Part shown: positions 7,738-15,396 of the stretch, in pieces
Layout: each line of letters starts with the position of its first letter
Position numbering within the stretch: position 1 is the first letter of the stretch
Origin: Crocosphaera sp. UHCC 0190
GTDB taxonomy: Bacteria > Cyanobacteriota > Cyanobacteriia > Cyanobacteriales > Microcystaceae
Reading direction: 5' to 3'
DNA length: 64,000 nucleotides
Assembly: GCF_034932065.1 (NCBI RefSeq)
Contig: NZ_JAYGHP010000011.1
Coordinates: forward strand, 1 to 64,000
Notes under the pieces: generated by a model
What the model was told of the DNA's origin: nothing
Database searches by the model: none
What the model saw: the letters and a program-made list of their open reading frames with translations, nothing else
Position numbers and translations under genes: made by a program

Positions 7738-7792
7738 AGTCATTATGAGTTTAATTAAGCTTAGTGTAGTCATAATGAGTATGACTTGTCAA
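7738..7792 (-). promoter_or_regulatory. dps promoter with paired near-palindromic operator-like repeats
   Basis: Read on the minus strand: TTGACA (7787-7792), 18-base spacer, TACACT (7763-7768). ACTCATTATGACT (7768-7780) lies across the spacer and ACTCATAATGACT (7738-7750) lies downstream of the -10; they differ by one base and their centres are 30 bp apart, about three helical turns. A further AGTCAT half-site (7781-7786) abuts the -35. A repressor binding as two dimers on one face would block transcription. The leader to the ATG is about 110 bases. Confidence 0.5.
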
Positions 7793-7800
7793 GCATAAAC

Positions 7801-8011
7801 TCTAAAACTCTTGTGTAGGATGGGTTAGGTGGGGATATCTTAGGCAACTAATAAGTTAATTGATTATCCACCGTAACCCACCAATCTAAAGATTTGCTTG
7901 ATCAAAAAATTAGTCTATTGGCTCATCATCAACAGTAATATTATAAAGATATTTTGCTCTCCTTGCATTGAGGGGGCTTTCTTTGGCCTGTTTTGTCCAA
8001 AATATTTTATA
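7801..8011. other. Intergenic: imperfect inverted repeat and a short coding remnant
   Basis: TGGGTTAGGTGGG near 7823 faces ATCCACCGTAACCCA near 7864, an imperfect inverted repeat of a common cyanobacterial type. On the minus strand around 7912-7970 is a short open piece ending VDDEPID then stop, which looks like the tail of a lost gene that I cannot identify. Nothing else is supported. Confidence 0.3.
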
Positions 8012-8749
8012 TTAATGAGGACGAATACCCCCAAATAGAGCAATTTCAAAAATCTTCATAAAACAGTCAACTTCAACAAATCCAATTTCTCTTAACCACT
8101 GACATTGAGTTTCCACCAAAGTTAAAATATTAGCTGATTTATCAGGACGATTATAATATTCTGCCTCAATTTCTTGAGGAGAATTTTGTGAACCTTGTTG
8201 TTGATGGAAAGCATAAAGAGAATCAACGAAAAGATCATTAAACGCTTTTTCCCCTAAAGGAGAAACTGAAGAAACGTGTTCTAAATTCAAAAATAATCCC
8301 CCTGGTTTCAGGAGTTGATAGATTTCTTCATAAATTTCTCTTTTACGATTATCTGGTAGATGATGAATGGCAAAACCTGAAACAATGACATCAAATTTAA
8401 CTGTTTTATCAATCAAATTAATCCAATCTTTTTGTCCAAAATCAGCTATGATAAAAGTTGATTCTTGTTGCTCACTCAAATTATTTTTTGCTGCTTTAAT
8501 CATGGGTTCTGAGAGATCTAAAAAGCAGCCTTTTGCTTGAGGAAAATCTGAATAGATAGCTTTCCCTAAAATACCATTACCACAACCTAAATCAAGAAAC
8601 TTATCAACCTGAGATTGAGTTAAATTAATTAATCTTAGTATTATTTCAATTTGTTCTGCTGCCAACGGAATTGCGCCTCTAACTCCTTCCAAAAAGCTTT
8701 TAGAGAGTTCCGCTTTTTCCCACACCTTATAAGTTTCTTGTTGCGACAT
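8012..8749 (-). CDS. Class I SAM-dependent methyltransferase
   Basis: 245 residues with a Rossmann-type methyltransferase core. Motif I FLDLGCGNGILG (about 55-66) binds S-adenosylmethionine; an acidic LDLSEPMI follows strand 2; motif IV-like FDVIVSGFAIHHLPD (about 119-133) and the post-motif LKPGGLFLNLEHV (about 150-162) complete the core. The HHL triad is typical of methyltransferase type 11/12 proteins. The substrate cannot be read from the sequence. It is a single gene between the pilin-like gene upstream and an intergenic repeat downstream. Confidence 0.85.
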   Translation of the reverse strand: MSQQETYKVWEKAELSKSFLEGVRGAIPLAAEQIEIILRLINLTQSQVDKFLDLGCGNGILGKAIYSDFPQAKGCFLDLSEPMIKAAKNNLSEQQESTFIIADFGQKDWINLIDKTVKFDVIVSGFAIHHLPDNRKREIYEEIYQLLKPGGLFLNLEHVSSVSPLGEKAFNDLFVDSLYAFHQQQGSQNSPQEIEAEYYNRPDKSANILTLVETQCQWLREIGFVEVDCFMKIFEIALFGGIRPH

Positions 8750-8818
8750 AATTCCTCAAGATAATCAACTTATTGACATCATATCAAATAAGTAGCTATC
8801 TGGGTTAATTAAAGCCAA

Positions 8819-9337
8819 TTAAGGACTACAAAATTCTTTGGGTTGAATACCTAAACTTAAAATTAAATCATCCCCATTATTTAACTTGTATTCATGAAAA
8901 CCTGGCTCTGTAAAAAGAATGCTGTTTCCCGGCTGATCTCTCTTTTTATTCTTACCGAAAAAACTAATTTGAATTAAACAGCCTCCAGAAGCAGTCCAAT
9001 TTTCATAGTCATATTTAGAATTATAAGGCACTAAGTTTGTCTCATTTTTGATAAAGCATTCTGTTCCGACTGGAACATTATTATTGCCTACATCTGGAGG
9101 AAAATAACCTTTCTCTAGCCTAACTCCTTCTAATTCCCTTTTTAAACATCCCATGTGAATTTTTGCTTCGCCATAATGAAACTTATCCACTATTGCCACA
9201 TAAGCAGGGATTGAAATAGATGATAAGATGCCAATAATAATGACGGTAATGAGTAATTCAAGCAAAGTAAATCCTTGTTGAAACTTATTATCAAGTCTCA
9301 AGAAATAAGCAAGAGATAATCGATTAAGTGGGAACAT
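8819..9337 (-). CDS. Type IV pilin-like protein (prepilin)
   Basis: 172 residues. A prepilin signal is evident: a basic 22-residue leader ending in glycine, then FTLLELLITVIIIGILSSISIPAY, the N-methylated hydrophobic helix with Glu at +5. Cleavage by PilD is expected between G22 and F23. The globular part (residues 60-172) contains five Cys that could form disulfides (C83, C108, C135 and near the C-terminus). It may be a major or minor pilin, or a pseudopilin, for motility or DNA uptake. No other pil gene is adjacent, so it is an orphan locus. Confidence 0.85.
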   Translation of the reverse strand: MFPLNRLSLAYFLRLDNKFQQGFTLLELLITVIIIGILSSISIPAYVAIVDKFHYGEAKIHMGCLKRELEGVRLEKGYFPPDVGNNNVPVGTECFIKNETNLVPYNSKYDYENWTASGGCLIQISFFGKNKKRDQPGNSILFTEPGFHEYKLNNGDDLILSLGIQPKEFCSP

Positions 9338-9610
9338 AAATTTAAACCTATTTATGCTTTAGTGTTGATTAAAACCAACTATGATCATTTCTAATCAAGT
9401 AAAAAAAAAGATCTCTTTTAAAGAATACCCAAATTAAGGTCAAATCATATCAATAACCCCTAAAAATCATCCCTCCTTAGCTAAAGCCGAGAAAATAACA
9501 CCGACGAAGCAAAATTGAACCCAGTTAGTTAGAGTTTAGGAATGGGAACCAAAGATCCTGTAAACTGAGAGAAATAATACAAAGCAATTGGTTGGTTAAG
9601 GCAGTTAGAC

Positions 9611-10540
9611 ATGGTTATGACAAGCGAAAACCGTGTGGCGCAATCAGAAGCATCCAGTTTCGACCTCGCGTCCTATCTCGATGAAAAAAAACAGTTAGTT
9701 GAAGCAGCACTCGACGCATCTCTTCCCATTAGTCGTCCCGAAAAAATCTATGAGGCCATGCGTTATTCTCTCTTAGCCGGTGGTAAAAGGCTTCGTCCTA
9801 TTCTTTGTCTAACCACCTGTGATCTCATGGGGGGAACAACTGAGATGGCACTTCCTACGGCCTGTGCTTTGGAAATGATTCACACCATGTCTTTAATTCA
9901 TGATGATCTCCCCGCCATGGATAATGATGATTATCGACGGGGAAAATTGACGAATCACAAAGTTTATGGGGAAGATATCGCTATTTTGGCCGGAGATGGC
10001 CTATTATCCTACGCCTTTGAACACGTTGCCACCCAAACCCGTAATGTAGATTTGCCTAACCTGGTTGACGTAATTGCTCGTTTAGGGCGTACCGTCGGGG
10101 CCGCTGGGTTAGTGGGGGGTCAAGTCTTAGATCTCGAATCTGAAGGGAAATCAGATGTTACAGTTGAGACATTAAAATCAATTCATATTCATAAAACCGG
10201 AGCTTTATTAGAGACTTCTGTGGTGTCTGGAGCAATTTTAGCAGGTGCTTCTGCTGATGATGTCCAACGGTTATCCCAGTACGCCCAGAATATCGGTTTG
10301 GCTTTTCAAATTGTGGATGATATTTTAGATGTCACGGCAACCTTAGAAGAGCTTGGTAAAACCGCAGGGAAAGATGAACGGGCGCAAAAAGCCACCTATC
10401 CTAGTATTTGGGGCATCGAAGAATCTCAAAAACAAGCCCAAACCCTAGTTGATGAAGCGATCGCTCAATTGACTCCTTATGGGGATAAAGCAGCCCCCTT
10501 AGCGGCGATCGCCCACTTTATTGTTACCCGCAAAAACTAA
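9611..10540 (+). CDS. crtE: Geranylgeranyl diphosphate synthase
   Basis: 309 residues, standard for short-chain trans-prenyltransferases. The first Asp-rich motif DDLPAMD is at residues 98-104 and the second, DDILD, near 237; GGKRLRP (about 57-63) binds the isopentenyl diphosphate. It condenses isopentenyl diphosphate with allylic diphosphates to C20 for carotenoids, phytyl chains and quinones. An internal in-frame ATG at codon 3 is an alternative start. The PAP2-like gene follows after 21 bases, a frequent cyanobacterial linkage, so the two are probably cotranscribed. Confidence 0.93.
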   Translation: MVMTSENRVAQSEASSFDLASYLDEKKQLVEAALDASLPISRPEKIYEAMRYSLLAGGKRLRPILCLTTCDLMGGTTEMALPTACALEMIHTMSLIHDDLPAMDNDDYRRGKLTNHKVYGEDIAILAGDGLLSYAFEHVATQTRNVDLPNLVDVIARLGRTVGAAGLVGGQVLDLESEGKSDVTVETLKSIHIHKTGALLETSVVSGAILAGASADDVQRLSQYAQNIGLAFQIVDDILDVTATLEELGKTAGKDERAQKATYPSIWGIEESQKQAQTLVDEAIAQLTPYGDKAAPLAAIAHFIVTRKN

Positions 10541-10561
10541 ATTTTTCCCTCACCATATATT

Positions 10562-11020
10562 ATGCAGGATGTTGAAACAATTCTTCAAAACAAAATACTC
10601 TTAGCTTCCTTAATCGCTTGTTTTTCGGCTCAGGGGTTAAAAGTGATTATTGAATTGATTCGTCATCGAAAAATCAATTTTCGCTTTTTCATGAGTACAG
10701 GGGGAATGCCTAGCTCCCACTCAGCTTTAGTGGGTGCCTTAGCTACAGGTGTCGGCCTTACCAAAGGTTGGGAAAGTGCGGAATTTGCGATCGCCTCTTT
10801 ATTTGCCGTCATTGTCATGTACGATGCGGCAGGAGTCCGTCAAGCAGCCGGGAAACAAGCACGTATTCTGAACCAATTACTCGATGAGTTTCTTCACGAC
10901 GCTCATCATCTTAATGCGGAAGAACGGTTAAAAGAGTTGCTGGGACATACGCCTTTTCAAGTTTTGGTTGGCTTAGCTTGGGGAATAGGGATTTCTGTCT
11001 TAGCCTTCCCCGTGTTGTAA
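10562..11020 (+). CDS. Divergent PAP2 family membrane protein
   Basis: 152 residues with three to four hydrophobic segments (about 8-26, 48-70, 72-90 and 128-150). The signature GGMPSSHSALVGALATGVGL (residues 45-64) matches the divergent PAP2/acid-phosphatase-related family (DUF212), a relative of phosphatidic acid phosphatases; YDAAGVRQAAGKQA and HTPFQVLVG complete the family pattern. Its substrate is unproven. It lies 21 bases after crtE, so a link to prenyl-diphosphate or lipid dephosphorylation is a reasonable but untested inference. Confidence 0.85.
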   Translation: MQDVETILQNKILLASLIACFSAQGLKVIIELIRHRKINFRFFMSTGGMPSSHSALVGALATGVGLTKGWESAEFAIASLFAVIVMYDAAGVRQAAGKQARILNQLLDEFLHDAHHLNAEERLKELLGHTPFQVLVGLAWGIGISVLAFPVL

Positions 11021-11928
11021 AATCTGGACAAGCCTACCCAGCAAGCCTTCAGCTTTTCTGTGATATGTATCACTGCACTGTGTTGTTACTTGCGTTTACA
11101 AAGGAAAAGTAACTGACTAGCCCAATTGAAATTTGGACTGACAAATCGACCAATTAGGGTCATCGAATTTTGATATTTCATCATATTTGTTTGCCCGGAT
11201 CTGATCGACAGGCAAAAAACTTTGCTAACGTATGAGTAAACACACTAATATTTTCACCTACCAGGAACAAACGTACCAGACTTTTCTCAACCATCAAACG
11301 TTGCGAAAGGATAATCTAGGGACACTTTCGATGAGAATTCATTACAATAGCTGAAGATTCAACCAGTGCTGAGGAGAATTACCCGGTGGCAATAGCGACC
11401 AGGTATGGCTTGTTTACTCATTACGATCCTTAGCTGAAGTCAGTTAACTCTCATGAGAGGTTTTTCCGCCCATAAGGTAGCTGAATTCACTCAAAGACTA
11501 ACTAATCCGTGACATTCCCCAATGACGTGAATTAACATTAGTCAACTTCCCCATTGTCGTTAGACACTTTTCTATCATTATGAACTCAAATGGCTTCCCA
11601 TCTCTAACCTCTGGTAACATACCCAAAAATTTATGGAATCTTTTGCCATTAAATCAAAAACCGTTCCCGATTTTTTGTAATCGAGGCTACAATCGGATAG
11701 GTCTTTAATTTTCTTGACCTGGGACGATGGAGTGACGGCGATTATAGCAAGGATGACACATGATTATTCTGATGATAATTCTCCCAAACAAAAGAAGCCC
11801 AAACATTGATCCCCTTCAAGAAAATTAAGTTTATCCTAAAAGTAATCGAGTTAGACTCACTGACTTAACTCAACTAATAATTCACCCTATCTTCTAGTTT
11901 TGCACTGAAGGAGCAAGAGGAAAACGGC
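11021..11928 (+). promoter_or_regulatory. Long structured leader / candidate small-RNA region upstream of sigA
   Basis: No long gene is present. Visible structure: GTGATA/TATCAC hairpin (near 11060-11073); GTTACTT/AAGTAAC (11085-11091/11107-11113); a long-range pair in which 11229-11242 is complementary to 11411-11425 with one bulge (CGTATGAGTAAACA against TGTTTACTCATTACG); a CTCTCATGAGAG palindrome followed by GTTTTT (about 11450-11466), terminator-like; a CCGA/TCGG plus TTGTA/TACAA hairpin near 11667-11696; and an 18-codon lysine-rich ATG frame (11753-11809). A TACAAT near 11343 could be a promoter. A small RNA ending near 11466 followed by a separate sigA leader is one reading. Confidence 0.4.
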
Positions 11929-13188
11929 ATGACGCAGGCTAATGACCTACTAACCCTGAATGAGCCTCAGATGGATGTAGCGTTCTTTATTGATGAAGAC
12001 ATAGATGACGTAACTGATGACGTACTCGATGAGGCAATGACTGAACCGGAAGGAAAAAAAACCCGAAAGATCAGTGCTTCTCGTCGTCGAGATCCTAGTA
12101 AGAAAAAGCCTTACACTGAGGATTCAATTCGGGTCTATCTGCAAGAAATAGGTCGTATTCGACTCTTGCGCGCTGAAGAAGAAATTGAACTGGCCCGGAA
12201 AATCGCCGATTTACTGAAGTTAGAGCGCATCAGGGAAGCTCTCTGGGAGGAACTGGACAAGGAGCCAACGGAGACAGAATGGGGCAAACGAATCTTTCAG
12301 TGGGAAACCTCTGAGGAAATGCTCCGCGCTCAGTCGTCAAAAGAGCCTAAATGGTCTGAAATTACCGCTAGTCTCAAAAAACCAGAGATTCTCGCTGATT
12401 TGGAGAAATCCTGGAACTTAGCCTTGAAGTCTTATCTGCCTAAGTTTAAGCGTCGTCTTTATTTGGGCCGCAAAGCTAAGGATAAGATGGTTCATTCTAA
12501 CCTTCGTTTGGTGGTTTCTATCGCCAAAAAATACATGAATCGAGGTCTGTCTTTCCAGGATTTAATTCAAGAGGGTTCTCTCGGATTAATTCGGGCAGCA
12601 GAAAAATTCGATCATGAAAAGGGTTATAAGTTCTCAACTTATGCCACTTGGTGGATTCGTCAGGCAATTACCAGGGCGATCGCTGATCAGTCTCGGACAA
12701 TTCGTCTTCCGGTTCATCTTTACGAGACTATTTCCCGCATTAAGAAAACGACAAAGATTCTTTCTCAGGAAATGCGTCGTAAACCCACGGAGGAAGAGAT
12801 TGCTACCCGCATGGAAATGACCATCGAAAAGTTACGGTTCATCGCTAAATCGGCTCAATTACCTATCTCGTTAGAAACCCCCATCGGGAAAGAAGAAGAT
12901 TCCCGTTTGGGGGATTTTATTGAAGCGGATGGAGAAACCCCAGAAGATGAAGTCTCTAAAAATCTCCTACGGGAAGACCTAGAGAATGTGCTGGACACTT
13001 TGAGTCCGAGGGAACGGGATGTCTTACGGTTACGCTATGGCTTAGATGATGGACGGATGAAAACCCTAGAGGAAATCGGGCAGATTTTCAATGTTACCCG
13101 TGAGCGTATTCGGCAAATTGAAGCCAAAGCTCTCCGAAAATTACGTCATCCCAATCGTAATAGTATTCTCAAGGAATATATTCGGTAA
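11929..13188 (+). CDS. sigA: Principal RNA polymerase sigma factor SigA (group 1 sigma70)
   Basis: 419 residues. After an acidic N-terminus (residues 1-60), region 1.2 reads [15 protein letters not shown] (about 66-80). Region 2 includes [25 protein letters not shown] and the -10 recognition helix [14 protein letters not shown]; region 3 follows; region 4.2 (about 370-400) has the helix-turn-helix [24 protein letters not shown]. It directs RNA polymerase to housekeeping promoters. Length and completeness of all regions support group 1 rather than SigB/C/D. AGGAGCAAGAGG precedes the ATG, and an unusually long upstream region and a hairpin terminator flank it. Confidence 0.93.
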   Translation: MTQANDLLTLNEPQMDVAFFIDEDIDDVTDDVLDEAMTEPEGKKTRKISASRRRDPSKKKPYTEDSIRVYLQEIGRIRLLRAEEEIELARKIADLLKLERIREALWEELDKEPTETEWGKRIFQWETSEEMLRAQSSKEPKWSEITASLKKPEILADLEKSWNLALKSYLPKFKRRLYLGRKAKDKMVHSNLRLVVSIAKKYMNRGLSFQDLIQEGSLGLIRAAEKFDHEKGYKFSTYATWWIRQAITRAIADQSRTIRLPVHLYETISRIKKTTKILSQEMRRKPTEEEIATRMEMTIEKLRFIAKSAQLPISLETPIGKEEDSRLGDFIEADGETPEDEVSKNLLREDLENVLDTLSPRERDVLRLRYGLDDGRMKTLEEIGQIFNVTRERIRQIEAKALRKLRHPNRNSILKEYIR

Positions 13189-13236
13189 CAGCTTGAGTAA
13201 AGGTTTTTCTGAACTTTGTTTTCAGCGTTAATGACT

Positions 13237-13261
13237 CCGATCAGCTTTTATGGTTGATCGG
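13237..13261 (+). terminator. sigA terminator hairpin
   Basis: CCGATCA (13237-13243) pairs with TGATCGG (13255-13261), followed by an AT-rich tail containing TTTTTA. It starts 49 bases after the sigA stop. Confidence 0.55.
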
Positions 13262-13671
13262 ATTTAAGTTTAGATTTTTACATAAAATAAAGTTATATAT
13301 TAATGCTCTTGTATTTTGAAATTTCAATCATTTCCCGTAGACTGCTCTTGACAAGTAATGAAAATCTTTAGCAATAGCTAACGAAGTTACGCCTTTATGG
13401 TATGATGTTTAATAGTTAAAAATCTACGGCCAGTGTGTCTTGTCCTGAATATATTCCTTACAAGTATCATTATTTCGTTGAATAGTCTTAAAATTTTCTG
13501 TTTTGATTCCTCGTTAAGTTATTTTTTACTGGTTTATTTGAGCAAATGTACTAAATAATGTTTTAGCATAAATACTTGTGGATTGACAAATCAGCCCGAT
13601 TGTGCATAGAAGAGAATCAAGAATTATTAATACGAGTAGTGCTGATGCGTAAGTCCTGTTTAAGACAAAAA

Positions 13672-13697
13672 ACTGGATTTCTGCAAAGAAACCCAGT
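13672..13697 (-). terminator. Terminator of the high-light-inducible gene
   Basis: On the minus strand ACTGGGTTTCT and AGAAATCCAGT form an 11-bp stem with one mismatch and a TTGC loop, followed directly by a run of six T. It lies 36 bases beyond the hli stop. Confidence 0.7.
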
Positions 13698-13733
13698 AAT
13701 AGCAATGAGATTGACAAAAATGGGAATATTTCG

Positions 13734-13886
13734 TTACAGAATTCCCCAAAAATGGAGTACCCCTTGACCTGTTACTAATTCCACAATTAAAGCAGAGACA
13801 AAGCCAATCATGGCCAGGCGACCATTCCAGTTTTCAGCGTAGCCTGTAAAGCCGAATTTTCCTTCGTTTTGGTTGTTGCTTTTCAT
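13734..13886 (-). CDS. High-light-inducible protein (Hlip, CAB-like)
   Basis: 50 residues from the ATG at 13886; longer upstream starts would cross the promoter. The chlorophyll-binding motif of the LHC superfamily is present, [12 protein letters not shown] (residues 18-29), followed by one membrane helix to about residue 40 and a short aromatic tail. Hlips bind chlorophyll and carotenoid, dissipate energy and assist photosystem assembly under high light. An HLR1 site overlaps its promoter, and a terminator follows, so it is a light-regulated single-gene unit. Confidence 0.93.
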   Translation of the reverse strand: MKSNNQNEGKFGFTGYAENWNGRLAMIGFVSALIVELVTGQGVLHFWGIL

Positions 13887-13910
13887 GATGGATAGCAAAA
13901 TAGGTGATGT

Positions 13911-13949
13911 TATGTAAAATATTGTAAACAAATATTAAGTATTTAGCAA
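13911..13949 (-). promoter_or_regulatory. HLR1 (RpaB) box overlapping the hli promoter
   Basis: On the minus strand TTTACAAT-AT-TTTACATA (13911-13928) matches the HLR1 consensus of two (G/T)TTACA(A/T)(A/T) halves separated by two bases. A promoter TTGCTA (13944-13949)-17-TACAAT (13921-13926) places the -10 inside the first half-site. RpaB binding would therefore cover the -10, consistent with low-light repression. Confidence 0.7.
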
Positions 13950-14069
13950 CATTTCAGGGAATTAGCCTAAATAAAATTCTCGTTAAGACAGCAAAATATA
14001 TCAAAGATTGACAACTACCTTGTACAATCGAGAATAAGTCTTAAAAAAATATAAAAACTTTTCAGATAC

Positions 14070-14312
14070 ATGGCTTCCAACAATTTAGGCCCCCAAAATC
14101 TTCAACTACTACTCTCTATACTTTTACCAAGAGGGTGTCGTCTCTCAGTGGTTTCAGATACCACTTATCGCATTAACTGCCCTGATTACGAAATTGCTCA
14201 TATTGTTTGGGAAAATCGGGTAAATTGCGTTTATCCCCTGTTAGGGGAAGGAGAGGTGCTTGAGGTGGTTGCGTCTGATTATTATGCCAGAAGTTATCCG
14301 AAACCCTCTTAA
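14070..14312 (+). CDS. Conserved small hypothetical protein (80 aa)
   Basis: 80 residues, soluble. The N-terminal part is helical (QNLQLLLSILLP); residues 22-60 look beta-rich (CRLSVVSDTTYRINCPDYEIAHIVWENRVNCVYP). Three Cys at about 23, 37 and 53 are not arranged as a known metal motif. It is divergent from the hli gene with a TTGACA near 14009. A perfect 10-bp hairpin follows about 46 bases after the stop, supporting a real transcript. Family not recognised. Confidence 0.55.
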   Translation: MASNNLGPQNLQLLLSILLPRGCRLSVVSDTTYRINCPDYEIAHIVWENRVNCVYPLLGEGEVLEVVASDYYARSYPKPS

Positions 14313-14358
14313 CTAGAACTATTGATATCACCCTAAGAATCGCAATCTAGAGACTTTA

Positions 14359-14381
14359 AGATAAGTTTTGTAAACTTATCT
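14359..14381. terminator. Perfect hairpin after the 80-aa gene
   Basis: AGATAAGTTT pairs with AAACTTATCT over 10 bp with a three-base loop; a CACTTTTG tail follows rather than a clean T-run. Confidence 0.45.
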
Positions 14382-14470
14382 GGCACTTTTGCGATAAGCC
14401 TTTAGAATCTGAAACAACAGATCCGAAAATTAACGGAAACTTGCTCAGAATTCTAGCGATAAAGATATCA

Positions 14471-14911
14471 ATGATGACGCAGCCCTTTATCCTCTCGCCC
14501 CGCTATCGCCTTGATGATTCCTCACCCTGGTTAGAAGGGGTTGATCCTTCTCGACGCTATTGGTTAGCTGTTAATGGCAATCAACGATTACAAGTGGTTA
14601 TTCCTGGTTTATGGGTGTCATCCGTCCAGGAATTAAAAGAAGTGATTCTACATTTCCGTTCTCTTCAACCGCAAGAAAAAATGGTTATCCAGCGTATGGT
14701 TGGCGGCTTTACTATTCAATGTATTAGTAGCAATTGTTATGCTATTCAGGGAAGAGTTAACGGCGCGTTGGTTTGGCATCTTTTTGATAAGGAAGCCATG
14801 GAAACCTTACTGATGACTGCTCATCCTGATTGGATTCCTTCAGCAAAAGATCTAGAATTGGGACGTAAGCTTTTAGAGGCTGCTTTTAGGCAACCTGCTT
14901 ATGCTATTTAA
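14471..14911 (+). CDS. Conserved cyanobacterial hypothetical protein
   Basis: 146 residues from the ATG at 14471 (ATG at 14474 and a TTG at 14441 are alternatives). Soluble, mixed alpha/beta, with several Trp/Arg-rich segments (SRRYWLAVNGNQRLQVVIPGLWVSS, GALVWHLFDKEAM). No signal peptide, no membrane helix and no catalytic motif is recognised. It converges with the CTDH gene, overlapping its 3' end by four bases at 14908-14911. Codon use is like its neighbours. Function unknown. Confidence 0.6.
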   Translation: MMTQPFILSPRYRLDDSSPWLEGVDPSRRYWLAVNGNQRLQVVIPGLWVSSVQELKEVILHFRSLQPQEKMVIQRMVGGFTIQCISSNCYAIQGRVNGALVWHLFDKEAMETLLMTAHPDWIPSAKDLELGRKLLEAAFRQPAYAI

Positions 14912-15306
14912 CGTTGCAAACCAGCTAATTCACTTAAAGAAGCTAAGAGCTTAACTTCAACGGAAATAATTTCTTGAACAGGGTTAAGAACAAATGTCCA
15001 GGCCACATTAACGCCGAATAGGGGGGTTTGTACCTTTCCTGTAATTCTAGCTTGGATGTGTTCCTTTTCTATGGTTTCGACCTTACCTTGACGGGGGTGG
15101 AGTTTCATCCCCTTGGCTTCTGTTTGTAAATAAATTGCGATCGCGTCTTGTCCCACCAGAGGAGACTCAAAAGGAGGATGTAAAACACCTTCAGCAGCAA
15201 ATAATCTAGCTGTTTGGTTATATTCTCCTGAGTTTAGTGTCTGAAAATAACGTTCAATTACGGGTTCAGTGATGCCTTCTATTTGAGTTTGTTCAAGTAC
15301 AGTCAT
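14908..15306 (-). CDS. C-terminal domain homologue of the orange carotenoid protein (CTDH)
   Basis: 132 residues from the ATG at 15306; the longer frame from 15363 reads through a hairpin and is rejected. An NTF2-like fold matches the OCP C-terminal domain: EPVIERYFQTLNSGEY, GVLHPPFESPLVG and TGKVQTPLFGVNVAWTFVLNP. The Tyr and Trp that hydrogen-bond the carotenoid keto group in OCP align with Y20 and W103. The second OCP tryptophan is replaced by L96, and the protein has no cysteine. CTDHs carry and deliver ketocarotenoids to HCPs. The HCP gene is directly upstream, separated by a hairpin. Confidence 0.85.
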   Translation of the reverse strand: MTVLEQTQIEGITEPVIERYFQTLNSGEYNQTARLFAAEGVLHPPFESPLVGQDAIAIYLQTEAKGMKLHPRQGKVETIEKEHIQARITGKVQTPLFGVNVAWTFVLNPVQEIISVEVKLLASLSELAGLQR

Positions 15307-15335
15307 ATTTACATTTAATAGGTCTAGGACTAAAA

Positions 15336-15361
15336 GAAAGAGCAGGAAGTTCTGCTCTTTC
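15336..15361 (-). terminator. Hairpin between HCP and CTDH genes (partial terminator/attenuator)
   Basis: On the minus strand GAAAGAGCAG and CTGCTCTTTC form a perfect 10-bp stem with a six-base loop, followed by TTTTA. It lies between the HCP stop (15397) and CTDH start (15306). The short T-run suggests incomplete termination, which would set a higher HCP to CTDH transcript ratio, or protection of the HCP 3' end. Confidence 0.6.
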
Positions 15362-15396
15362 ACGGTTAGGAGATTAGGGAAAATAGATATAAACGA

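Larger units (their letters stand above)
13189..13733. other. Intergenic region after sigA: two terminators, no supported gene
   Basis: The sigA hairpin (13237-13261) and the hli terminator (13672-13697) define the ends. Between them I see AT-rich sequence with a TTGACA (13350) and a TATGAT (13401) that are too far apart to pair. Short open frames here overlap the terminator and have no ribosome-binding site. An undetected small RNA is possible but unsupported. Confidence 0.4.

Noticed and set aside
11190-11216. TTTGCC/GGCAAA hairpin after the PAP2 gene as a terminator
   Set aside because: The stem is only six pairs and is followed by A, not T, on the plus strand.
13526-13717. 63-codon hydrophobic minus-strand frame after sigA
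   Set aside because: It overlaps the hli terminator hairpin, has no ribosome-binding site and its hydrophobicity follows from AT-rich sequence.
15307-15363. Upstream extension of the CTDH frame to a GTG at 15363
   Set aside because: The added residues are encoded by the 10-bp hairpin; the OCP-domain alignment begins at the ATG at 15306.
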